Position numbers and translations under genes: made by a program. A DNA stretch of 5,986 nt, taken from positions 1-5,986 of the forward strand of contig RXIJ01000104.1 of the NCBI GenBank assembly GCA_004212095.1, read 5' to 3'. The stretch is from Methanosarcinales archaeon (GTDB lineage: Archaea; Halobacteriota; Methanosarcinia; Methanosarcinales; EX4572-44). Positions 1 through 4,899 of this stretch are shown here, piece by piece (positions within the stretch are counted from its first letter, which is position 1; the number at the start of each line of letters is the position of its first letter). The notes under the pieces are model-generated. The model worked only from the letters and a program-made list of their open reading frames with translations, did no database searches and was not told the DNA's origin.

Positions 1-4
1 TTTC

Positions 5-28
5 GGTAGTGACCTTCAACATAGTTGA
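5..28. repeat. Left terminal inverted repeat of the IS
   Basis: It begins GGTAGTGACC and ends ATAGTTGA, facing the right end at 1006-1028. It resembles the ends of classical IS1. The inner part is reused in a hairpin with 50-60. Confidence 0.65.
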
Positions 29-60
29 TATATGAATAGAGTGCATATTTATCAACTATG
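20..60. repeat. Hairpin over the transposase start codon
   Basis: Positions 20-30 (CATAGTTGATA) and 50-60 (TATCAACTATG) are perfectly complementary over 11 bp. Positions 31-34 and 44-47 can pair inside with a two-base bulge. The transposase ATG (58-60) is the last part of the downstream arm, so in RNA the start codon would be sequestered. This resembles the translation-blocking hairpins some insertion sequences use against read-through transcripts, but that role is inferred. Confidence 0.6.
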
Positions 61-1020
61 GCAATAAATAAATCCAAAATAGACCTGAAAAATGAATTTT
101 GCTCGAACGAAAATTGCAATGACTGAGGCAAGAGAAACTCAGGTGACATAGTCAAGTTTGGGCATGACAGAAACGGAAAACAGCGATTTAAGTGTAAAAC
201 ATGCGGTGGTGTCTTCGTAAAGACCACAAACACTATTTTTTACAATCGCAAGTTATCAGAGGACCAAATTATCTTAATCTGCAAATTACTGGTCGAGAAA
301 AATGGAATAAGAGCCATTGAACGCATAACTGAGATACATCGCGACACGATATCAGATGTTGTAAAAGACACAGCAAGACACGCGAGAGAAGTAACTGACT
401 TTTTAATAAAGGATCTTGAACTTACTGGAGTTCAGGTGGATGAAATGTGGTCTTTCATAAAAAAACAAAAAAACGTTGACGAAGGAAATGATTACACAGA
501 TAAACATGGCGATTACTAGATCTATATAGCAAAGAAGACAAATATAAAACTCCATCCGGCACACAGCACTGGTAAAAAAATGCAGGAAACAGCAAATGAG
601 CTAATGAAAACCGTAAAAAAGCGATGTAAAATGCCAACAGATAACGAGAAGGCGACATTTACCAGTGATGGCAACAGTCGGTATAATAGGCGATATACTG
701 AAAAATTTAAAAGAAACACAGTTAATTATGGACAGGATATATATCGGAAGATATAATCTGGCAATGGGATACAGCATTTCCAGGTTGTTTCGAAAAACTA
801 TATACTTTTCTAAGTGCAATGAGCTGGCAAATAATCATATAGATTTGTTTCAGTGCTACAATAACCTGAGACATAGGTTAATTTAGCCTTAGAAATAAAA
901 ACAAATAAGGGGGAGAATAACCTGAAAAGGGCAGCGTGTATGGCGAAAAGTATAACAGATCATATTTGGTCGTGGAAGGGATTATTGATGTTTGAAGTGG
1001 GAGTGTCAACTATAAATTAG
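58..1020 (+). pseudogene. Broken IS1-family DDE transposase
   Basis: The reading frame starts at ATG 58. It gives a Cys zinc ribbon (CSNENC, then KCKTCG), an HTH-like stretch (LSEDQIILICKLL), and the first catalytic Asp in VDEMWSFIKKK (Asp codon 439-441). The second Asp is in FTSDGNSRY (667-669). TGA at 124-126 and TAG at 517-519 interrupt this frame; the second sits where IS1 relatives usually have Trp (GDY-W-IYIA). Around 735-745 the match jumps to another frame, and the stretch that should follow NTVNYGQ is missing, so tens of residues are deleted. The second frame resumes with GRYNLAMGYSISRLFRKT, equivalent to the family motif ERxNLxxRxSxxRLxRKT, so the catalytic Glu codon is now GGA (746-748). 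Another frameshift near 870-880 returns to the first frame, LALEIKTNKGENN..., then MAKSITDHIWSWKGLL and a stop at 1018-1020. The motif assignments are from family knowledge; the stops and frame jumps are seen directly. It cannot encode an active transposase. Confidence 0.88.
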
Positions 1021-1028
1021 GACATGCC
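1006..1028. repeat. Right terminal inverted repeat of the IS
   Basis: On the plus strand it starts TCAACTAT and ends GGACATGCC. It overlaps the last codons and stop of the transposase frame, as is usual in this family. The outer half matches the left end only partly, so the exact border carries an uncertainty of one or two bases. Confidence 0.55.
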
Positions 1029-1037
1029 CAGAATTTC
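1029..1037. repeat. Probable 9-bp target site duplication (right copy)
   Basis: CAGAATTTC directly follows the right inverted repeat. The four bases preceding the left repeat (positions 1-4) are TTTC, identical to its end. The other five bases of the left copy are outside the window, so this is a partial test only. Confidence 0.5.
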
Positions 1038-1060
1038 AGTAGCAAGAGAATATGTTTGCG

Positions 1061-1070
1061 TTTATATTTT
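1061..1070 (+). promoter_or_regulatory. TATA-like box upstream of FKBP gene
   Basis: TTTATATTTT lies about 75 bases before the FKBP start, the only long AT-rich box of archaeal TATA form in this gap apart from AAATATAGTA at 1091-1100. Either could position a start site; the second would give a leader of about 20 bases. A GTGAT ribosome-binding motif at 1134-1138, complementary to the archaeal 16S 3' end, sits 3 bases before ATG 1142 and supports that start. Confidence 0.4.
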
Positions 1071-1141
1071 TCTATATGTTAAAAAGCTCAAAATATAGTA
1101 AACCGCAATAGTTATTACACAGTGCTCATTAATGTGATACT

Positions 1142-2098
1142 ATGAAGCGTTTATTGATCGTTGGAATTTTACTTCTTCTTTGTTCAGGAATTGGATGCAT
1201 AGAGCAGGAATCAACATCACACGATGATACAATCAGTGCTGGTGATACCATCAAAGTGAATTATGTAGGCAGGTTGGAAGATGGCAGCATCTTTGATACA
1301 TCACTCGAGGATATAGCAAAGCATGCAGGAATCTACAACTCTCAGCGTATTTATAACCCACTCCAATTCAAAGTTGGCGCAGGAGAAATGATAGCTGGAT
1401 TTGATAGTGGCGTTGTTGGGATGAATGTTACTGAAACAAAGAATATAACGGTCTCACCTGAAATGGGCTATGGCCCCATCGATGAAAAAAAGATACAAAG
1501 ACTTGATATTGATCAGCAAGTCCCACTGGTAGATACTTTGCCAAAAATGTTTGCAGTGCCAACAGATCAGTTTACTTCCCAGTTTGGCAAAGGTCATAAA
1601 ACTGGTGATGTTGTGGATATTCCTGGAATAAAACTTACAGCAACTGTAGTAGAGTTGGGTGATGCAATCGTCAATCTTTCATTGAACCTTAAAAAAGGCG
1701 ATATATTTAACATGCCAGAATCGCCATGGATGGATGAAGTAACCGCTGTTGATGATGTAAATATCACTATAAAACACATGGTAACTCCTGGCGAGACTGT
1801 TAAATTAGGAAACGTGCCATGGAATACCACCATTACTAATATAACTAATAAAAACATGACACTTCACCATAATAGAGTACCTGATACAATAATTAACACA
1901 ATGATTGGGCCAATACAGGTAAGTTTCAGTGATGATAAACTTATTATGGACCAAAATCCACCTCTTGCAGGAAAAACGCTCATCTTCACAGTTACAGTAG
2001 AAGAAATTGTATCAAAAGCAGAGTCTGTAGGTGATAACGGTGGTGCTGGACTGCCCCCGGTAAATAGTATATTGCCTCCACCACTAAAGATCGAATAG
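1142..2098 (+). CDS. FKBP-type peptidyl-prolyl isomerase lipoprotein, long form
   Basis: This 318-residue protein is predicted to catalyse cis-trans isomerisation of proline peptide bonds on proteins at the outer face of the membrane. Residues 1-18 are a hydrophobic signal (KRLLIVGILLLL) ending in a lipobox GIGC, so Cys19 would be lipidated. The FKBP domain starts near residue 33: GDTIKVNYVGRLEDGSIFDTS, then FKVGAGEMIAGFDSGVVGM and the SPEMGYGP flap (104-112). The usual active-site Tyr (NYVG), Asp (FDTS) and Tyr (GYGP) are present. The closing strand of the fold, NPPLAGKTLIFTVTVEEI, appears only at 272-289, so about 155 residues are inserted after the flap, where SlyD and archaeal long FKBPs carry their chaperone (IF) domain. 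This insert is longer than in SlyD and is Asn/Thr rich, with several NxT/NxS sequons. A short Pro/Gly tail follows. GTGAT at 1134 supports the start. The OB-fold gene follows 8 bases after the stop, suggesting co-transcription. Confidence 0.9.
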   Translation: MKRLLIVGILLLLCSGIGCIEQESTSHDDTISAGDTIKVNYVGRLEDGSIFDTSLEDIAKHAGIYNSQRIYNPLQFKVGAGEMIAGFDSGVVGMNVTETKNITVSPEMGYGPIDEKKIQRLDIDQQVPLVDTLPKMFAVPTDQFTSQFGKGHKTGDVVDIPGIKLTATVVELGDAIVNLSLNLKKGDIFNMPESPWMDEVTAVDDVNITIKHMVTPGETVKLGNVPWNTTITNITNKNMTLHHNRVPDTIINTMIGPIQVSFSDDKLIMDQNPPLAGKTLIFTVTVEEIVSKAESVGDNGGAGLPPVNSILPPPLKIE

Positions 2099-2106
2099 CA
2101 AAAAAT

Positions 2107-2472
2107 ATGCAAAAAGAGGAGAGAATAACAATTATCCTCCTTGCAATGGCAAGTTTATCACTTGTTATTGCATATTTCACTTTTTTACCATCAGCAGAGT
2201 ATCAAGAGTACAGCGAAGATATCGGGATAGGAAGTTATGTACAAACAAGCGGAATCATAACACAGAAGCACACGACCAAGACCGGTGAACATTTGATCAT
2301 ATATCTAAAAAATGAGAGGGTGGATCAACTGATGGTCTTTATCCCAAGAGGAGGAGAGATGGGAACGTCATTGACTATAGGGGACACGATTTTTGTGAAA
2401 GGAAAAGTTTGTGAATATAATGGAAAGCGTGAAATCATTGTGGAAGATAAAAGCTGCCTGAAAAAAGAATAG
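2107..2472 (+). CDS. Small membrane-anchored OB-fold protein
   Basis: This 121-residue protein has a charged N-terminus (QKEER), one membrane helix at about residues 7-27, and a beta-rich domain from about 40 to 115 with an OB-fold pattern: GSYVQTSGIITQKHTTKTGEH, LIIYLKNERVDQLMVFIP, LTIGDTIFVKGKVCEYNGKREIIVED. OB domains of this type (tRNA/helicase-type anticodon-binding-like) often bind nucleic acid. Here the N-terminal anchor and charge pattern suggest that the domain faces outward, so the ligand is unknown. Cys102 and Cys117 could form a disulfide there. No good ribosome binding site precedes ATG 2107; the gap from the FKBP stop is only 8 bases, so translation may be coupled to the upstream gene. 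A GAGGAGAG motif lies inside the first codons but no suitable start follows it at normal spacing. Its pairing with an exported folding factor hints at a cell-envelope role, which is inference. Confidence 0.75.
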   Translation: MQKEERITIILLAMASLSLVIAYFTFLPSAEYQEYSEDIGIGSYVQTSGIITQKHTTKTGEHLIIYLKNERVDQLMVFIPRGGEMGTSLTIGDTIFVKGKVCEYNGKREIIVEDKSCLKKE

Positions 2473-2486
2473 AGTAGAAGATGATG

Positions 2487-2495
2487 TTTGTTTTT
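2487..2495 (+). terminator. T-rich stretch, possible archaeal terminator
   Basis: TTTGTTTTT lies 15 bases after the OB-fold gene stop. Archaeal RNA polymerase commonly ends transcription at short T runs without a hairpin. The next promoter-like element begins directly after it. Confidence 0.35.
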
Positions 2496-2497
2496 CG

Positions 2498-2507
2498 TAA
2501 AATATAT
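2498..2507 (+). promoter_or_regulatory. TATA-like box of enolase
   Basis: TAAAATATAT matches the archaeal TATA form. Transcription would start roughly 25 bases downstream, near 2525-2530. A second AT-rich candidate, CTATATTTA at 2523-2531, is about 24 bases before ATG 2551 and would give a nearly leaderless mRNA; the sequence does not decide between them. Confidence 0.4.
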
Positions 2508-2509
2508 CT

Positions 2510-2536
2510 ATGAATAAGTAAACTATATTTATTCAT
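2510..2536. promoter_or_regulatory. Hairpin/palindrome in the enolase promoter region
   Basis: ATGAATAA (2510-2517) and TTATTCAT (2529-2536) are perfect inverted repeats. The stem continues inward with one G-T pair to 11 bp around the five-base loop AACTA (2521-2525). It lies between the TATA-like box and the GGTGA site, over the expected start of transcription, a place where archaeal repressors often bind. It could also act as an mRNA hairpin if transcription starts upstream. Confidence 0.5.
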
Positions 2537-2550
2537 CAATGGTGAAAAAT

Positions 2551-3813
2551 ATGTTTAATATAGAATATATACATGCAAGAGAAATTCTTGATTCAAGAGG
2601 CAACCCCACAGTAGAGGTTGATGTAAAAACAGAAACCACTCACGGGAGAAGTGGGTTTGGACGAGCAAGCATACCTTCCGGAGCGTCTACAGGCAGCAAT
2701 GAAGCACTGGAACTTCGCGATGGCGGAAAGCGTTATAATGGCAAGGGCGTGCTGAAAGCTGTTGAAAACATTAACAATGTAATACGCAAAGAGCTCATTG
2801 GCAGGGATGTGAGGCGCCAGCGTGAAATAGACCAGACAATGATCGAACTTGATGGCACGCCAGGTAAATCAATACTTGGAGCAAATGCAATACTTGGTGT
2901 ATCCCTTGCTGTTGCAAGAACGGCAGCAGACAGCCTTAATCTGCCGTTATACCAGTACCTTGGTGGAAATAATGTTTTTTTACTACCAGTACCCACGCTA
3001 AACGTGCTGAATGGTGGAAAACATGCAGGAAACAAGCTGTCCATCCAAGAATTTATGGTACAGCCGAAAGGTGCAAAAAACTTTAGAGAAGCACTCCGGA
3101 TGGCAGCAGAAACATACCATGCCCTTGGAACGATACTTGAAAAACAATATGGCAAAGGTGCTATTAACGTTGGATACGAGGGTGGATATGCCCCGCCACT
3201 GCAAAATACAGCAGATGCACTCGATGCTGTTACAAAAGCAATCGAAACTGCCGGATACAATAATGAGGTTAGTATTGGACTTGATAGTGCAGCAAGCGAG
3301 TTCTACAAAAATAAAACTTATTACATCGATGGAAAAAACTTGACACCAGCAGAACTTGCGGATTACTACATTGAGCTCACCAAACAATACGACATTGCAT
3401 TACTCGAGGATCCTTTTCATGAAGACGCTTTTGAAAACTTTGCAGAACTTACAAAAAGACTGCCGGATACTATTATCATAGGAGACGACATTTTTGTAAC
3501 AAATACACGACTGCTTGCAAAAGGCATAGAGATGGGGGCTGCAAATGCACTGCTTCTTAAAGTAAACCAGATCGGGTCATTGAGCGAATCCTTTGATGCA
3601 GCACATATGGCACACAAAAACAAATACAAGGTAGTCGTTAGTCACCGTTCGGCCGAAACGGAAGACACAACTATCGCAGATATTTCAGTGGCTCTTGGAG
3701 CAGAACTGATAAAAACGGGTGCTCCGGCTCGAAGCGAGCGAACTGCCAAATACAACCAATTGCTCCGAATTGAAGAAGAACTTAAAAGTGAAGCACAGTA
3801 CACGAAGCTGTAA
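2551..3813 (+). CDS. eno: Enolase (phosphopyruvate hydratase)
   Basis: Enolase reversibly dehydrates 2-phosphoglycerate to phosphoenolpyruvate in cytoplasmic glycolysis/gluconeogenesis. The start chosen is ATG 2551 (420 residues, MFNIEYIHAREILDSRGNPT), because GGTGA at 2541-2545 lies five bases before it; ATG 2539 would add only MVKN and overlaps that site. The order of family motifs is complete: HAREILDSRGNPT, PSGASTG, LNGGKHAGNKLSIQEFM (His and substrate-contact Glu), GYEGGYAP (acid/base Glu), GLDSAASEFY (metal Asp), LLEDPFHED (metal Glu), IIGDDIFVTN (metal Asp), LLKVNQIGSLSE (catalytic Lys), SHRSAETED and IKTGAPARSERTAKYNQLLRIEE. Length is normal for the family. Three positions next to key residues are unusual: GYEGG for the common GDEGG, SHRSA for SHRSG, and EDAF for the common EDDF; the catalytic and metal residues themselves are kept. 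It is probably transcribed alone from a promoter just upstream. Confidence 0.96.
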   Translation: MFNIEYIHAREILDSRGNPTVEVDVKTETTHGRSGFGRASIPSGASTGSNEALELRDGGKRYNGKGVLKAVENINNVIRKELIGRDVRRQREIDQTMIELDGTPGKSILGANAILGVSLAVARTAADSLNLPLYQYLGGNNVFLLPVPTLNVLNGGKHAGNKLSIQEFMVQPKGAKNFREALRMAAETYHALGTILEKQYGKGAINVGYEGGYAPPLQNTADALDAVTKAIETAGYNNEVSIGLDSAASEFYKNKTYYIDGKNLTPAELADYYIELTKQYDIALLEDPFHEDAFENFAELTKRLPDTIIIGDDIFVTNTRLLAKGIEMGAANALLLKVNQIGSLSESFDAAHMAHKNKYKVVVSHRSAETEDTTIADISVALGAELIKTGAPARSERTAKYNQLLRIEEELKSEAQYTKL

Positions 3814-3851
3814 AAATAATAGGTATATTTCAGTTCTCGATTGTGATGGCA

Positions 3852-3872
3852 CTGCACAACTCTGCTGTGCAG
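3852..3872. repeat. Hairpin 1 of the array
   Basis: CTGCACA (3852-3858) pairs perfectly with TGTGCAG (3866-3872) across the 7-base loop ACTCTGC. It follows directly on the first copy of the TCTCGATTGTGAT repeat. Confidence 0.75.
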
Positions 3873-3903
3873 AAATAACCGGAAACTCTCGATTGTGATA
3901 GCA

Positions 3904-3924
3904 CTGCAAAGCTGCACTTTGCAG
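3904..3924. repeat. Hairpin 2 of the array
   Basis: CTGCAAAG (3904-3911) pairs perfectly with CTTTGCAG (3917-3924) across loop CTGCA. It sits at the same place relative to the second direct repeat as hairpin 1 does to the first, but the inner stem bases differ on both arms. Confidence 0.75.
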
Positions 3925-3926
3925 AA

Positions 3927-3945
3927 CTGCATACGGAGTATGCAG
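3927..3945. repeat. Hairpin 3 of the array
   Basis: CTGCATAC (3927-3934) pairs perfectly with GTATGCAG (3938-3945) across loop GGA. It shares the outer CTGCA/TGCAG arms of hairpins 1 and 2 with a third inner sequence, and lies two bases after hairpin 2. Confidence 0.75.
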
Positions 3946-3954
3946 AAAACAACT

Positions 3955-3975
3955 CTTGATTACGAAGTAATCAAG
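3955..3975. repeat. Hairpin 4 of the array
   Basis: CTTGATTAC (3955-3963) pairs perfectly with GTAATCAAG (3967-3975) around loop GAA. With two bulged bases, CAA (3950-3952) and TTG (3976-3978) extend the stem. It does not carry the CTGCA arm and is followed by the first GAAGCAATCGAGTGCA copy. Confidence 0.75.
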
Positions 3976-4017
3976 TTGTGAAGCAATCGAGTGCATAGGA
4001 ATATAGTATAGATAACT

Positions 4018-4045
4018 CTCGATTCCCGAGTGCGAAGCAATCGAG
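4018..4045. repeat. Inverted repeat at the downstream edge of the array
   Basis: CTCGATT (4018-4024) pairs with AATCGAG (4039-4045) around a 14-base interior. GAGTGC also occurs directly twice here (4028-4033 and 4043-4048). This is a shortened unit using the same termini as the larger structure. Confidence 0.65.
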
Positions 4046-4060
4046 TGCAATACAAACAGA

Positions 4061-4086
4061 TACGTTTATACATTCATATACGTTAA
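4061..4086 (+). promoter_or_regulatory. TATA-like region and direct repeat before cbiQ
   Basis: TTTATAC at 4065-4071 is a plausible TATA box some 55-60 bases before the cbiQ start. The octamers TACGTTTA (4061-4068) and TACGTTAA (4079-4086) form a direct repeat 18 bases apart that brackets it. This could be a binding site for a metal-responsive regulator, but that is inference. GAGGA at 4109-4113 is a ribosome binding site candidate with rather long spacing to ATG 4127. Confidence 0.35.
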
Positions 4087-4126
4087 AAGAAGAGTGTGAA
4101 ACTAAATAGAGGAAGTCAATAATTTT

Positions 4127-4899
4127 ATGAAGTATCCTGAGATTGATAAATATGCATCACTCAAATCTTTGATACATGAGTTCGATCCAAGAGCAAAGAT
4201 ACTCACGTTCTCTTTTCTTGTTTTTTTTTTGTATTTGTAAGTGATATTAAACTTGCCGCAATCAATCTTCTGTTTGCGTTTGTTCTTCTTTTAATTTCAA
4301 GACTGCCCCCCGTATTCGTATTCAACCGCATAAAGTTGGTTTTCCTGTTTGTTTTTCCAATTTTTTTAATCATGTCCCTGACTGTGGAAGGAAATAGACT
4401 CGTGAGCATTTATGGGGTATCAGTGACTTACGAAGGAGTCAGCTACGGAAGTTTAATCATACTGAGAGCAGTGGCAGCAGTTACACTCGTATTAACGATG
4501 CTTGGAACAATGAAATTTGATACAACGATAAAAGCACTCTACATGCTGAAAGTGCCAGCCCCACTCGTCCAGATGCTGATGTTCACCTATCGCTACATAT
4601 TTGTTCTATTGGATGAATTTTCAAGGATGTGGAGGGCGATGAGCTGCAAAGGATTTGTATTAAAGGCAAACATGTACGCTCTCTCGATGCTTGGGAACGT
4701 TGTTGGTATGCTCATAGTCAAAAGTTATGAGAGGGCGGATAGAGTGTACAAGTCAATGATCTCAAAGGGATATACCGGAAGTCCAATCAATATGGCTACG
4801 TTCAGTATGCTGACAAAAGATTATTGTTTAGCCGTATTAATCATCGGCATCGCTATCCTGTTGCGGCTGTATTCGGTGATATTACCGGTGGTGTTATGA
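4127..4899 (+). CDS. cbiQ: CbiQ/EcfT-type ECF transporter membrane protein, frameshifted at T10
   Basis: This is the transmembrane coupling (T) component of an energy-coupling-factor importer, which links the ATPase to a substrate-binding membrane protein. The frame opens at ATG 4127 with MKYPEIDKYASLKSLIHEFDPRAKIL, a typical CbiQ N-terminus. It reaches ten T (4221-4230) and would stop at TAA 4238. From 4231 the homology continues one base back, VFVSDIKLAAINLL, through to the TGA at 4897. Joined by a -1 step or one added T, it gives 257 residues, normal for CbiQ. Several hydrophobic helices are followed by LKVPAPLVQMLMFTYRYIFVLLDEFSRMWRAM. Family coupling helices usually carry two Ala-Arg-Gly motifs; here the equivalents are CKG (about 174-176) and SKG (about 213-215, in SYERADRVYKSMISKGYTG). 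The stop overlaps the CbiO start as ATGA. The rest is undamaged, so sequence error, slippage or programmed frameshifting are as likely as a dead gene. An in-frame TTG at 4336 would make only a truncated protein. Confidence 0.85.
4221..4230 (+). other. T10 homopolymer at the cbiQ frameshift
   Basis: In the upstream frame the codons are GTT TTT TTT TTG, providing the in-frame slippery heptamer T TTT TTT at 4222-4228. A -1 ribosomal slip, or RNA polymerase adding one U, restores the long frame. A one-base sequencing or assembly error in the run would look the same. Confidence 0.7.

Larger units (their letters stand above)
5..1028 (+). mobile_element. Decayed IS1-family insertion sequence
   Basis: The element is bounded by imperfect inverted ends. 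The left end (5-28) begins GGTAGTGACC and finishes ATAGTTGA. The right end, read inward on the minus strand from 1028, begins GGCATGTCC and finishes ATAGTTGA. With one gap about two thirds of the positions agree, and the inner 8 bp are identical. The left end also resembles the known ends of enterobacterial IS1 (GGTAATGACTCC...). The bases after the right end are CAGAATTTC, and the four bases before the left end are TTTC, matching the last four of that 9-mer, as expected for an IS1-type 9-bp target duplication whose first five bases lie outside the window. The single broken transposase gene fills the interior. At about 1.02 kb it is slightly shorter than archaeal IS1 relatives, which fits the internal deletion seen in the gene. 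It is almost certainly immobile on its own. Confidence 0.78.
3835..4049. repeat. Nested hairpin/inverted-repeat array
   Basis: This stretch fills most of the 313-bp gap between enolase and cbiQ and contains no credible ORF. It is built from two direct copies of TCTCGATTGTGAT followed by GCACTGCA (3835-3856 and 3887-3908, 52 bases apart, one difference). Two copies of GAAGCAATCGAGTGCA (3980-3995 and 4034-4049) lie at the other end. Their cores are complementary, CTCGATTG with CAATCGAG, so 3888-3895 can pair with 3984-3991 and 3836-3843 with 4038-4045, one pair nested inside the other. Four local hairpins lie within. It could be a REP- or MITE-like dispersed repeat, a structured RNA, or the product of palindrome amplification. 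A TATA-like box lies after it, so it is probably not part of the cbiQ leader. I do not recognise its family. Confidence 0.8.

Noticed and set aside
455..819. Hydrophobic minus-strand ORFs within the IS element
   Set aside because: They are antisense to the transposase remnant, whose A-rich codons read as Phe/Leu/Ser on the other strand. No start signal or family pattern is seen.
665..886. Independent 73-residue gene
   Set aside because: Its C-terminal half (RYNLAMGYSISRLFRKTIYFSK) is the continuation of the IS1 transposase in a shifted frame, so it is part of the pseudogene.
2539..2550. Enolase start at ATG 2539
   Set aside because: It would add only MVKN before the usual enolase N-terminus and would sit on top of the GGTGA site that is well placed for ATG 2551. 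It remains possible but less likely.
3835..4049. CRISPR array
   Set aside because: The repeats are few, unequal in spacing and mutually inverted, with hairpins instead of unique spacers of constant length, and there are no cas genes in the window.
3642..4050. Minus-strand ORFs (96 and 121 codons) across the enolase end and the hairpin array
   Set aside because: Their translations are made of the repeated hairpin sequence and antisense enolase. They have no recognisable domain and no convincing ribosome binding site.
3835..4126. Cobalamin riboswitch before cbiQO
   Set aside because: GGCACTG/AGCACTG superficially resembles the B12-box GCCACTG, but the base order differs, the motif is repeated, other conserved riboswitch parts are absent, and a TATA-like box lies after the array.
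4824..4895. Upstream extension of cbiO from ATG 4824
   Set aside because: The extra 24 residues lie inside cbiQ and are not like the family N-terminus. ATG 4896 with its ATGA overlap and GGTG motif fits better.
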